The translations under genes and the position numbers were made by a program. A DNA stretch of 64,000 nt, taken from contig JBHGNT010000003.1 of NCBI GenBank assembly GCA_043228905.1, positions 11,842,001 through 11,906,000 of the forward strand, read 5' to 3'. The notes beneath the pieces are model-generated. The model was not told where the DNA came from. It ran no database searches and was given only the letters and a program-made list of their open reading frames with translations. This DNA is from Azolla caroliniana. Taxonomy: Eukaryota > Polypodiophyta. Positions 20,041 to 32,100 of this stretch are shown piece after piece. Position 1 is the first letter of the stretch, and every line of letters begins with the position of its first letter.

Positions 20041-21517
20041 ATGATAGAACCGATGGTGATCTTCACGGTATTGCATGGGCCTTGGAATTTGAAACCAATA
20101 CCGATTCCGAGAGCACACCTATCGAAGCTGATCGAGCTCTTAAAGGAGAAGGTGAATATGGGAATTCTAGAACCGTCGAACGCTCCTTACTCTAATAGGT
20201 GGTTCACAGTGCTGAAGAAGAATGGATTGTTGCGATTCATCCAAGATCTTCAACCCTCAACAAGGTGACAATTCGGAATGTTGGAATCGGTCTGAGTGTG
20301 GATGAAATTGCTGAGGCGTTTGCGGGCCTGTCCATCTACTCTGTTGGCGATCTCTACTCTGGATACAATCAATTCCAATTGGCGGTCGACATTCATGACA
20401 TTACAACCATGAGGACTCCAATCAAGCTTGTGCAGATGTGTACCCTACCTCAAGGTGCAACGAACTCGGTGGTTCATATGGTGAATGCCATGAACAAGGT
20501 CTTGAAGGATTGCATCCCGGGAATCATGATGCCCTTCTTGGATGATATTCCAATAAAAGGATGTTCGGATGAGGAGAAGGATGAATCGAAAGATAGGGAT
20601 GGATGTAGAAAGTTCGCCATGAATCATATGAAAGATTTCAAGAAGGTGCTGCAAAGGCTCGACAATGCGAATTTGACATTTTCGGGAGAAAAGTCCACAT
20701 TCGAGCAACTAGAGATCTTGGTGGTAGGTCACTTGTGTGGAGCATACGGCCGGAAGCCTTTGCCATCCAAGGTGAATGTGATCCAAGACATGAAAGAAGA
20801 ATATGTAACCCAAACAGAGGTTCGAAGGTTCCTTGGAGCATGCGCATTTTATCATATTTGGATTCCACACTACGCCCACATTGTTGAGCCATTGTACGGT
20901 CTGCTAAAGAAGAAGTGGAGGTTCGAATGGACGAGCGAGCATACTTTCGCCATCCGAAGGCTAAAGAAATTACTAATGGAGGCACCTGCATTACGGAAGG
21001 TGGACTATTCAGAAGGTAAGCCCATTGTCGTGACCGTGGATACTAGTCCGACTGGAATCGGATGGGTTATCAACCAAGAAGACGAATATTGCAACCAATA
21101 TGTGATTTGGTTTGGCGCGAAAGTGTTAAGTGAAGAGGCAGCTATGGGGAATCGTATCGGCGATCAAATCTGATCATGACTACCTTATTGGAGCAGAAGT
21201 CAATAATCAAGACAGATTTCCTACCAATCTTGGGCATGATATCTGGTTGTAATACACGAGATATTGCCATGTTACGTTGTATCACATATATCAAATCACT
21301 CAACCCAGAGATCCATCATGTAGCTAGGAAGCGTAATTTCGTTGCAGACATGCTATCACGAGCGAGATATGACGGAGAAGAAGATCGACTATCTGATGAC
21401 GAGGATGTTGGCTTGGATTTCTTTCTATGCTCGGATGCTCACTACTTTCATAGAAGAGGACTACGAAGGCGAATTCGTGGAGATCGGGAAATTCTTGAGT
21501 TCTCTCCAAAGAGATGA
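20041..21517 (+). pseudogene. reverse transcriptase and RNase H of B
   Basis: Coding starts in one frame (PIPIPRAHLSKLIELLKEKV, FTVLKKNGLLRFIQDLQ), shifts near 20260 to another (SVGDLYSGYNQFQLAVDIHD; active-site FLDDI at about 20536-20550) and continues to the RNase H-like part (VVTVDTSPTGIGWVINQED). Another frame change near 21175 leads to HHVARKRNFVADMLSRARY. At least two frameshifts. Motif order is Ty3/gypsy, but spacing and the FGAKVLS segment differ from the common plant clades. Confidence 0.75.
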
Positions 21518-21699
21518 GTCCTGGTCGACGGAAGACTTCCACCGAATTCGGAAAAAGGCGTACAAGTATTTCCTTAAGGATGGAGCTCTTTGGAGGCATG
21601 CAAAAAAGAAGAATGGGACTCCAATAAGAGTTGTCTGCAAGTTGGAAGACCAACAAAAACTGATGTCCGAATTACATGATAGTGTTTTTGGAGTCTATT

Positions 21700-22765
21700 G
21701 AGGAAGCTTAAGGATATAGGCTACGTTCGCGAAGCTTAAGGAGAAATATTGGTGGTCGAGCATCTACAAGGATGTAGCAGCTTACGTAGAAACATGTAAG
21801 GAATGTCAGATGTTTTCGAATATTCTCCATTGAGATGAACTTCATCCGACTTACCCATTGGTTATGCATTACAAGTGGATGGTGGACATCGTAATGATGT
21901 GAATGCGGTGATGGCAGATGAGGTATCTTGTGCTCGCGAGAGAGGATCTTACCAATCAAGTTGAAGGGTGAGCATTGAGAACTAAGGAACATCATCAGTA
22001 TGCAAATTCCTTCTTGAAGATGTTATTTGTAGATATGGATGCTTTGGCAAGATAGTGGCGGATAGAGGCGAGTTGGACACCAATGAAGGTAGAGAATTCT
22101 TTACCGGGATGGGAATCAAGTTATCTCTTACCACGACGTATAGTCCGGAAGCGAATGGGAAAGTGGAACGTGGACATGGACCGATTGTGAAGGCTCTAGT
22201 GAAAGCTTGCCATGGGAAAATAGGAGAATGGCTACATCTATTGCCATTTGCACTATGAGCTGACAGGACTACTCATAGCACGGTGACGGGATAAATGCCG
22301 GTAGAGCTCATATTCGGACAAAAGCCGATAATACCAGTGGAGCAAAGTATTGTTTCATGGATGGCATTGCCATGGCAAGATGAGATAAGTAGAGAAGATC
22401 TACTAGCATTGAGGATTCGACAGTTGGAGCAGAAGTTGGAAGATATAGAAGTGGCTAAAGCACGACTAAAGAATACAAGGTTGAAGAACAAGAAAGACTT
22501 CCACAGACGACATCGACTTCATCCGAGGAAAATAGTTTAAGGAGATTGGGTGCTAGTTTACAATAGTAGCCTAGACAACCAACATAGTACGGCTCGGAAA
22601 TTTTCACAGCAATGGTTTGGACCATATGTGGTGAAGAAAGTGGAAGATAATGGCACATATCATTTAGCACACTTGATGGTACATCACTTGCTTTGTCAAT
22701 TTCCGGGAAAAGAATCAAGATCTTCAAGAGAAGAGACAGAATGGAAATCGGATTTGAAGCTTTAG
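21700..22765 (+). pseudogene. integrase remnants of B
   Basis: Stops and frameshifts break the integrase. Recognisable parts are YVETCKECQ zinc-finger sequence near 21786, the core with EGREFFTGMGIKLSLTTTY and PEANGKVERGH carrying the catalytic Glu (about 22080-22175), and a C-terminal part with KKDFHRRHRLHP and WFGPYVVKKVEDNGTYHL (about 22490-22670). The product would not be functional. Confidence 0.72.
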
Positions 22766-22852
22766 ACGATTCTATCTTGGGCATCGATGACGAAGTAGAG
22801 TAATCAAAAGAGGAACCTCACCACAATTGGCACATACTAGTGGATGTGTAGG

Positions 22853-22867
22853 TTTGGTGGGGGTGAA
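22853..22867 (+). promoter_or_regulatory. polypurine tract of B
   Basis: TTTGGTGGGGGTGAA before the LTR start TGTCGTGTGG, the same as in element A. Confidence 0.75.
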
Positions 22868-23851
22868 TGTCGTGTGGTTCTTCACGCACGATATAAAAAA
22901 TAATGAAATTATTATTTTAGATTAGCTTAATGGCTTGGTATGAAAAGATGGACATCTTCAAGAGCTTCCGAACGCATTTTACTACATATGAAACAAACAA
23001 CTAAGTATCAAGTTATGTGAGTATGAAGTTTGAGAAGATGGGGAAAACATAACTGTGAGATACCCCACATAGATAGGATAACATCGAATCCAGCAATATA
23101 TAAGCAGACCCAGAACCTATTACTTCATAAATGTGTGTTTGGAGTACAGAACAATCGAAGTAATTTGGGCCAAATTGTCCAGGCGGACGGATGCGGCCGA
23201 ACTTCTTGGACGAATAGATGTGGATGAAACTGCATGAAACGATTATGGAATAGTTCGAAACACGCGGATCGGTCGGGATGCGCAGATTGGATCGGTCGGG
23301 ACAGTCATGATGCGTGGATCAGGCGGGACGACCGTACGGATCATGCACAATGTGGACGCATGCATCTGAACATAGAGTGCATAAAACTTTAGTTAAAAGA
23401 CAACGCATGATCGAAAAAGTTATTCATGCACATCTCACATGCATGAACGCTATTATTAGAAGAAAACGCATGAAATCTATAGTTAGAAAAAGCATGGATT
23501 GCTAAGACTTTCTCATCCCTATATAAGGAGGGAAAGCACAATGTAATAGGGGGGTAATTTTTTTCCTTAACTTTTTGGAGCTATCTCTCGGATAAACCCT
23601 AATTTTCCTTACGGAAGCCATATCTCTCAAAAAGCCTAATTTTTCTTATCTATTAATCTCTTTAAACCTAAACTTCTGTAATCCCAATCTTGGGATAGAT
23701 TGTAATTTTTCTTTTCCTTTGCTAATAAAATTTATTGAACTTCCTCATTTCCGTTAATTCTTTAATACAAACGCACGAATTTGTTATCCTCTGGTCGGAG
23801 GCCCCGGGGTCCTGCCTCAAGTTCACGTATCTTTGTCATATTTTCGCGACA
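22868..23851 (+). repeat. 3' LTR of B (~984 bp)
   Basis: Begins TGTCGTGTGG and ends CGCGACA. Both ends and the first 250 bp align with the LTR of element A. It lacks the expanded CCGG minisatellite and has a shorter telo-box segment (AAACCCTAA at 23594-23602). A TATA-like ATATATAAGC occurs near 23095. Confidence 0.8.
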
Positions 23852-25620
23852 ACATATAACGGGGTAATATCCCTCTCTATTGCCACTCTCTCCCGCACAC
23901 TTTAATTTTGCCTTGTTAGAAACTGATATGTTTTTCTGCCAGTTTTTCCTGATATGAGCCATCTGTAACCGAGGTCCGCCCAAGAGGAGTAGAAATGCCC
24001 CAACGCATCCAATTTTAATACAATCGTCGAAATTTGGAATGGGTCCCCCCCCCCCCCATTGATATCTTCAGATTACTGATTAATCTGAGTGGTCGAACAG
24101 AGCTTGTGTCGACCATCCATAGCCAGAATGGACACACTTCCCACTCCTCGATGTTGAGTCAGTCATAGGTTGTCTTGCTTATCACATTGACACGTGATCC
24201 GCCGTCAATTATTGTTCCTGGAACCTCGGTGCCTTTTATAATAACCTTGATGAATTTTGTTCATCCAACATGGTTGGTCCCTTATTCGGATTTGTGAAGT
24301 TAATTGGGATGGCTGGCAGTTCCTCTTTCTTGATTATTGTTGCCAGGGTTTCCTTGAATCACGACACTAAATTTAAAATCCTGCCAAGGGCAACGACAAT
24401 GTAATTTGGCAGTTGGCTAAGGCTTGCCATGTCGTGTCTTTTGCAACCAGTTCTCCCTTCGTTTCCGGTTTTGTCACTGATTGTTTCTCCGTTTCTTGGT
24501 GCATTCATTTGGCATTCTTCTTATTTGCCAGCTCAACCCACTTCTTAGCCATCTTCCGGACTTGTTTCTGAGCATCCCACTCAGTCTTTTTTGCTTTTCC
24601 CCTTATGGTGACCTATTGCACCTCTACGACCTCTATTGACATCATGTTCATGGCAGGATCCTGCCTTTGAGGCAGCTTTTCAAGGCACTTATTCGCATAT
24701 GGCCCTCCTTTCAACAATTATAACACGTTTCCTTTGCCAGCTCACAGGGCTCTCCTCTTTCCAAGAAGGTTTGTTGCGGGCCGGATTGTGGTCGTTTCGT
24801 TACCGCCTGATGTCGGGGAGCATATTGAAACTACCTAGTATGTCGAGGCCTCGTCCAATCATCTTGAAACTATCTGTTCTCCTATCGTTGGAAGGTGATT
24901 CCCTTCCCGATTATCCTCTTCATATCTCCTACGGTCGAAGTGTTGGTTTTGTCAGGGGACGGCAAATCCTGCTCGATTGTCATTCTCTCTTCTGTAGGGT
25001 TGGCAGTCATCTCGTGGTTCCCTGTCGTAACGCAGTGAGTGGTTCCCTGTGATCCCTTTGGTACTCATCCAACCCAAATCAGTCATCCTGCCAAAGTCCA
25101 TCCTCTTGCCGAAATCGGTCTTTTCTTGGTGGCATGCCATCTCTTGGCTCTATCTACCGGACATGGGCCGTCACTTTGTTCAAAAGGTTATATTCACACT
25201 GGTCCATCATTTGGCCTCTCGAATGGTACAATGCACAATGTGTTCTCATTGTTCACTCTAGTGTCAAATGTACAGGGTTTAGGCATGTCATGCACTAGAC
25301 TGCCTGTCGGAATCTTAATTCTTCTTCCTTCGGCAATGTTCTTTGCAATGATGCCATTCACATTACATTGATGTTTGGAGCTTGGTCCATATCCAATACG
25401 TGGTCAATGACCTACTCGATTGTGCCGGCTTTGAAATCTAATACCTCCAAGGTCACTCTCAATGGTTCTCTGGGTTTGGTCAAGAATTTTTCTTTCAAAT
25501 CTTCATCCGGTGGTGCCCTCGCCAACTACTTCTGGGGATTTTGGAATTTGATAACAAATTGTAGGATGGTCTCATACGGCTCTTGATCGGTGGCGTAGAA
25601 TGTTACTCATAGGAGTGAAA
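23852..25620 (-). pseudogene. gypsy gag-protease remnant of the G1 lineage
   Basis: On the minus strand this reads gag (QFVIKFQ, LARAPPDE, EPLRVTLEVLDF near 25560-25400), a linker ending DTTWQALANCQITL (near 24430) and protease-flanking sequence (WEVCPFWLWMVDTSSVRP near 24110; MAHIRKNWQKNI near 23960). These match G1 segments at 4280-5670 in the same order. Stops and frameshifts are frequent. The remainder of pol is absent because element B begins or ends at 23851. A C-run at 24047-24056 lies within it. Confidence 0.8.
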
Positions 25621-25639
25621 AGCTACACGGAGGGTTGAC

Positions 25640-26189
25640 AAGGAGTGCAGCTGAAATGGCTAGGAGCTTGCTGGAGTATAAAGCTGAAACCGGAAGTCAG
25701 TTCAGACGGTCGGCTAGCAATGTGAAGCCGGAAATGATTAATAGCTAAATATTATGAATATTGTTATACCCAAAATAATATTAGATAAGACGCGATGTAA
25801 TAGAATTAGATCTGAACAATTATGACCTTTGATGTAGAGATATGATCTGGAAGGATGTGTCGATCCAATTCGGCCTTGTAACATAACATGCTTACCTATA
25901 AAAGGGGCATGAATCTTGTACATAGGGGGGTTGTAGATTGAGAGTTGATGTAGAAGATTTTTTGTATACAGTGCCATCGTGCCCTCGTATTATTTGTATT
26001 GAATTTCTGATTGAGTGTTAAGTGTTGTGTAGTTTCTTAGCCGACTAGTGGTTTAGTCGATTTGGATTGTGTGTTGTGTTTAGCTAATTCAGATGTAGTC
26101 GAATCCTTATTACTTGATATCCAATCTGGCTAATATTGTTTATTATTGTGATATGATTTAATCCATCACATCCCTTTGACCACGAACCT
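25640..26189 (+). repeat. possible solo LTR, boundaries uncertain
   Basis: Non-coding. TGTTATACCC near 25763 could be an LTR start, CCTATAAAAGG at about 25895-25905 is a good TATA box, and a CATCACA near 26170 could be the end. I found no target duplication, so this stays tentative. Confidence 0.35.
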
Positions 26190-26900
26190 TTGGATCAGGG
26201 GTACTCAGGGATTGGGTATTGAAAGGGTGATGATAGAAATAAGAAATAAAGAAGATATATAGATCCAAAACAACAAAGATCTATTGATAATGAATGATCA
26301 CACTACATGAAAGGGAAAGAAAACACCACAAGAAGTAGACAAAGCACCTCTCCTCCCAACCTTACTCCCCTTATTACAAAGGTATCACGTATTCTATCCC
26401 CTTCTATACTCCCCTTCTCACTTCTTATAATCTTCTTATTCTTCCTTACGTCTTCTTGTAGATATTGTATTCTTCCTCCCCCTATTGCTAAGAATACCCT
26501 CTTATTTATAGGTTTTTAGTTGCGTTATTCTTGCTTTTTTCTTTTTACGTATCCTCGAATTTGTGTGATGCATTTTTCATATCATTATTTCTACTTTGTC
26601 ATCCCAAACTTGTCATATAAGAAAGCTCTTTGTCAAGTTTCTTACCAATCTTTTCTTTTGAAATTTGGATATGAGGTAAAGAAGTTATGATGAACTTTTT
26701 CATCTACCTTACTTTTTCTGCCTTTTCCCGCGTTTTTTTCTTTTCTCTTTTTTCCTGCTTTTTCTACTTTTGAAAAACGCCTCTAACTTTATATTCCTTC
26801 AAGTTCCTTTTCCTTTTTAACTCTTGAGACTTTCATTTTGTGCTTTACTCTTATGCACCTTGAAATCCAAAGTATTTGCCACGGTCTTTTCCTATGAGCA
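26190..26900 (-). repeat. minus-oriented LTR-like sequence, relative of 17011-18440
   Basis: Shares CTCTTATTTATAGG (minus-strand TATA box, about 26500-26512) and a TTTGAAAAACGCCTCTAAC-type segment near 26768 with the block at 17600-18430. No gene seen. Confidence 0.5.
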
Positions 26901-27712
26901 AAAATCGACTTCACATTTAGCCCCCCTCCTTCCTTGTTGAGCGAACCATTTATGGTGAACCTAAAATAAAAAGAAAAGGAAAAAACTCCTTCGCCTTATG
27001 GTAGGCTATAGACAAAGAAGGAGTATAAATACTAAAAAGATATCAAATTATTGTGTGAGAAAAAACCCTTGCTAGTTGGTAGGAAAAACCTCACACTTCT
27101 AAACACACACATTGACAATCTCCATCACCATCTTTCTCCTTGTCAACACAAAGAAAGATGTTACCACAATTATTATGTCTTCATCAACACTCCAAACACA
27201 AGTAGGGCCATGCGATACATAACTCTTGATAGAAGTAAGCATGTCAACATATGATAAAACCTTTCAAGCAAACAAACATTTTGCACAAATACCTTCAAAG
27301 TTTTGAGACTTGTTGGAGTTGTCACCTTTTGAATTACTTCGATCTTTGATTCCCCATGAATTCCTTCTTGGCATACCACATTCTCCACGCTACCTTATTT
27401 TTTCTAAATGACTATTTCATCTATAATCTCATCTCAAAAAGGAAGTTAAAATAGATCTCATGTGGTGGAATCATTCAAGAGTTTGATGTCAATGTCATTG
27501 TTCTTTGGAACCACAGGAATAGGTGACACAAACTTCAAATCCTCCACATGATAAATGAAACTCACTTGAGACAATGCTTTGAACTCCGTTCTAAGGTCTT
27601 CCTTTTGCACAATCTCCAATTGTCAAAGCTTTTGGGCAATCGATATGCTTTCCTTCAACTTGATGTGGTGTTTGATGCCATCTCCTCTTATCTACGAATA
27701 GTCAAATATGAG
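26901..27712. other. unassigned repeat DNA left of element D
   Basis: AT-rich sequence with short chance frames only. Minus-strand stretches near 27450-27700 read like eroded retrotransposon coding sequence (YHVEDLKFVSPIPVVPK) but are too short to assign. Its continuation after removal of D is probably 42932-43044. Confidence 0.35.
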
Positions 27713-28177
27713 TGTATAAAATCGATGCTTATTCTTGTGCGGCGGAATAGATGTGCATTATGTGCGTATATGTGTGAGAGAAAAAGAGAGTAGAGAAAAG
27801 AGAAATCAAGATAGATAAATGAGGGGAAAATAGAATACTCAAGAAGAAGGTGTATATTGCACAAGTAGAATAAGATTTACAAAATGTAGCATAACAAGGA
27901 GTCACAACCGACTTGATATGAAGTATGAGGAGGGTGCTTTATATATAGTCGCCCTCTCCCTTCATTGACTAACTACAACAACCACTCTCTCTTGGGGAAT
28001 GTGAAGACTCATAGTCATGGGGAATATGTAACTCATTAGTTATGTGTCATAGAATATGATTCTATGACACATAATTAATGTGTAGAGAGTAGTGGTCTGA
28101 CTCTTGACCTTTGAGTAATCATAGATTCTCAAAAGGTGTGTTCACACGTTGCACTATGTTGAGCTTGATTCTCAACA
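27713..28177 (-). repeat. 3' LTR of D
   Basis: Pairs with 42489-42931. A minus-strand TATA region (CTATATATAAAG) lies near 27940. Preceded on the minus strand by a polypurine tract at 28178-28192 (GAGCTTGAGGGGGCG). Confidence 0.9.
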
Positions 28178-28309
28178 CGCCCCCTCAAGCTCAACTCGGT
28201 TCGGTTCCTTTCGATTGATGTCTGCTTCAGTTGGTATCCGGTTCGGATGATCTTCGGTGTCTGCTTCGGCTCGTACCCAGTTCGGACGGTATTTGGTTCT
28301 CGCTTGTAC

Positions 28310-28521
28310 TCCCCCTCAAGCTTGGCAAGTCAGGGATCGCCAATCCAAGGTCTGACATGAATTGCCAAAGCTTGTTGACTCCTAGGGCCTTGGTGAAGAT
28401 GTCGGTTGTCTAAAGATTCGTGTTGATGTGTAGAAGATCGACATCTCCAGCCTGAACACGCTCTCAAATGAAGTGGTAGTGCACTTCGATATGATTTTTG
28501 CGTGTGTGGAACACCGGGTTC
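28310..28521 (-). pseudogene. RNase H C-terminus of D
   Basis: Minus-strand sequence reads HIEVHYHF, then a TTDIFTKALG motif, typical of the last part of copia RNase H, with an in-frame stop. The other half of the domain lies at 33863-34198 on the far side of element C. Confidence 0.85.
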
Positions 28522-28526
28522 CGAGC

Positions 28527-29135
28527 TGTTGGGAATCAACGCTTGGATTCACCTTCACCGCTCGGCCACAACCGATTAATCGCGGATCAATGCAGCAGAA
28601 AATAGAAACCAAAAGAGAGAAACACACGAGTACACAGGGATTAACGTGGAAAACCCTAGATGGGAAAAACCACGGGAGTACAAGACTCCAAACAACACTA
28701 TACAAGAGAAGTATACAATGACGAGCTCCAAGGCGACGACCTTGAGCTCGCTGTCCTCGCCACAGGCGGCGGAAATACACAGAGGCGTCGTCCTCTTCCT
28801 CTCTCGCGCTCTATCTCTCACTCTGTCTCACGGCTGCTCCCTCTTCACTCCTCTTGAGTGGAAAAACAGAAAAATGATAAGCAACTACAAAACTGTTTGC
28901 CCTAAGTCATATTTATACTTATATGACTTTGGGCTATTTACAACTGTAGCCTCAGGGGCCCATAGCGAACATATTCACGGATATGTCCCTGCATCCGGAT
29001 CGCTCTCCGGGTACATTCGTCATCCGGTACCGAAACCGGGGTCTTCGTCATCCGGATCCGAAACCGAAACCGGGCTTGTCGGCATTCATCTCCGATATCC
29101 GACCATCCCATCCGAAAGGGACCGAAATCCCAACA
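28527..29135 (-). repeat. 3' LTR of C
   Basis: 609 bp; minus-strand ends TGTTGGGATT...GATTCCCAACA. A minus-strand TATA-like TATAAATATGA lies near 28910. Confidence 0.97.
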
Positions 29136-29152
29136 AACTCCCCCTTCACTTC
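29136..29152 (-). promoter_or_regulatory. polypurine tract of C
   Basis: Minus strand AAGTGAAGGGGGAGTT directly before the LTR; it overlaps the stop codon of the polyprotein. Confidence 0.88.
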
Positions 29153-32100
29153 GGCATGGGATGTCTCTCCAATCCGATCCTCTTCCGGCATGCTTCCAGC
29201 TTATCGGGTGTGAGCACCTTGGTCAGCATATCCGACCCGTTCTCGTCCGTGTGGATCTTCGTCAGCACGAACTCCTTGTCTTCTATCCTTTCCCGGATCC
29301 AGTGATATCTTCGCTGGATGTGCTTCGTCCGGGAGTGATAGGCCGCGTTCTTTGCAAGGTGGATTGCACTCTGACTGTCGCAGTAGAGTCGGTACTCCTC
29401 CTGCCGGATACCGAGCTCTCTAATGAAGTCCTTCATCCATATTATTTCCTTGCCGGCTTCAACAGCCGCCATGTACTCCGCCTCCGTGGTTGACAGCGCA
29501 ACCGTCTTCTGCAGCCTCGACTGCCATGAAACAGCTCCCCCTGCATACGTCATCACATACCCTGATGTGGACCGGCTGGTATCTGCATCAGCCGACATAT
29601 CCGAATCGGTAAAGCCGTCGAGTTCGGGCTTTCCAGAGCCGAATCGGAGGCACACGTTTGCCGTGCCCTTCAGGTATCGGAGTATCCACTTGGCCGCGTT
29701 CCAATGCTCTTTGCCGGGATTGCTCATGTACCGGCTCACCACTCCGACTGCATATCCGATGTCCGGTCTCGTACACACCATGGCGTACATCAAGCTCCCG
29801 ACGGCTGAGGCATACGGCACTTTCATCATATCCTCCTTTTCAGCCTTTGTCTTGGGACTTTGCTTGCTGGACAGCTTGCAGTTTGCCGGGAGGGTTGATC
29901 CGACCGGTCTTGCTTCCGACATGTTGAACCGGTGAAGCACCTTCGTCACGTACTTCTCCTGTGACAGCCACAACTGCTTCTTGCTCCGGTCCCGGATGAT
30001 GTGCATCCCTAGTATTTGTCTCGCCGGACCCAGGTCCTTCATTGAGAAGGTTCGGTGAAGAGCCTTCTTCAGCATCCGGATCTTGACCTGGTCCCGTCCG
30101 ACGATCAACATGTCGTCCACGTACAGGAGGAGTATTAGAAAGTCTCCTCCTTCGAACTTCTTCACAAACACGCAGTGGTCGGACTGCGTTTTGAGGTACC
30201 CTTCGTCGGTCATGAAGGAGTCGAACTTCCGGTACCATTGCCGGGGAGCCTGCTTCAGTCCGTAAAGGCTCTTCTTCAACCGGCATACCAGGTGCTCCTT
30301 CCCTTTCTTCTCGAATCCTTCCGGTTGCTGCATGTAGATCTCTTCATCGAGGTCACCGTGAAGGAATGCCGTCTTCACGTCCATCTGTTCTACCTCGAGG
30401 TCCATGCTTGCCGCTATGCTCAGCACCGTCCGGATGGAGGTCATCTTCACTACCGGGGCAAATATCTCGTCGAAGTCGACGCCCTTCTTCTGCTGAAACC
30501 CCTTCACCACGATCCTGGCTTTGTATCTCGGGGGGTTTCCGGCATCTCCCGGTTTCAGCTTGAACACCCACTTGTTTCGAAGTGCCCGCTTTCCTTTCGG
30601 CAACTCCACAAGTTCATATGTGTGGTTCTCATGCAGGGAATCCATTTCGTCCTGCATGGCACTCAACCACCTGCGGCTCTGGGTGTCATGTTTTGCTTCT
30701 TCAAAGCTCTCCGGCTCCCCCTCGTCGGTTAGCAGCACGTGCTCTGGTTCCGGAAATCTCCGGGGGGCCCTTCTCTCTCTTAGAGGATATCTCCGTTCCG
30801 GAGCTTCGGTAACCGGTTCTTCCGATTCTTCTTCATCCGAATCCATTTCGGGATCGGGGTCGGTTCCGGTATCGTTTTCATCTTCTTCGGCCGGTTCTGT
30901 TTCTTCACCGTCTTCGGCCGGATTCTCGAGTGCTAACCGGTCCCTTGCCGGTCGGGACTGCTCCTCGTAGAGTTGATCCTCACCGGTCGACTTGGAGCTC
31001 TTCACCTTCTTCTCCGACTCCCAGTCGGCGAGTGTCTTGTCCTCCATGAAGATGATGTCTCGACTCCTGAATATCTTCTTGTCGACCGGGTCCCATACTC
31101 GGTAGCCGAACTCGTCGTCGCCGTAACCGAGGAATATGCATGGCCGGGTCTTTGGATCTAGCTTTCCTCTCCGGTCCTTTGCCACATGCACGTATGCGAG
31201 ACACCCGAACACCTTCAGATGCCGGTAGGATACTTCCCTACCGGTCCACACTCTCTGCGGCGTGTCTCCATCCAAAGGCACTGAGGGTGATCTGTTTATC
31301 ACGTATGTCGCCGTCGACATTGCCTCAGCCCAAAACCCCTTGGGTAATTTCGCATGCGCCAGCATACTCCGGACCCTCTCCATTATGGTCCGGTTCATCC
31401 TCTCGGCCAGCCCGTTCAGTTCCGGCGTCTTCGGCATAGTAAACTCGAGTCGGATTCCCTTCGAGCGACAGTACTCCTGGAACTGCCCCCGGTATTCCCC
31501 TCCGTTATCCGCTCGTATCGCTTTCAGCTTCTTGCCGGATTCTCTTTCCACTCTCGCGTGGAGTTCTTTGAAGACGGACAACACTTGGTCCTTTGTCTTC
31601 ATCGGTGCCGTCCACAGTCTTCGGCTGTGATCATCTATGAAAGTTACGAAGTACTGGGCTCCGCCATGTGACTTCGTTTCTACCTGACACACATCAGTGT
31701 GCACCAACTCCAATGGTGCGCTCCGTCTCGTCGGTGGCCTTGAGTGGAAGGAGGTTCGGTTCTGCTTACCGGCCAGGCAATCGGTGCACTTCTCCAGGTG
31801 CACATGCTTCACTGGGATAAGGTTGTCTTCTGCAAGCCTCTTCATCCCCTTCTCACTCATGTGGCACAGTCTCTTGTGCCACAGCTCACCGGCAGTGTCG
31901 GCTGCCACATTCAGTTCTTCCGGACATAACCGGGCATTCATCAGGTACAGTGTGTTGATTTTCCGGGCCCGAGCCACTATCAGGCTCCCCTTGCTGAACT
32001 TCATTACGCCGTTCCGGATGTTACCTGTGTAGCCTTCATCGTCTAGCCTCCCGGCCGAAATCAGGTTCAATCGAACCTCCGGAACGTGTCGGACATCCTT

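Larger units (their letters stand above)
18441..23851 (+). mobile_element. Ty3/gypsy element B, 5' end missing
   Basis: Contains a gag zinc knuckle, protease, reverse transcriptase, RNase H and integrase remnants, polypurine tract (22853-22867) and 3' LTR (22868-23851). No 5' LTR or primer site is present; the left edge abuts the repeat block ending near 18440. Its 3' terminal sequence, including the last 60 bp before the LTR, matches element A. B is therefore the apparent autonomous relative of A. It is flanked on the right by a minus-strand gypsy remnant into which it probably inserted. Confidence 0.8.

Noticed and set aside
24047-24056. C homopolymer as a functional signal
   Set aside because: A ten-base C run inside a decayed gypsy remnant is most simply slippage or a sequencing/assembly feature.
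28646-29305. 219- and 275-codon plus-strand frames over the LTRs of C (also 33368-34195)
   Set aside because: They begin inside both LTRs identically and run into antisense pol; no domain and opposite to the element's coding strand.
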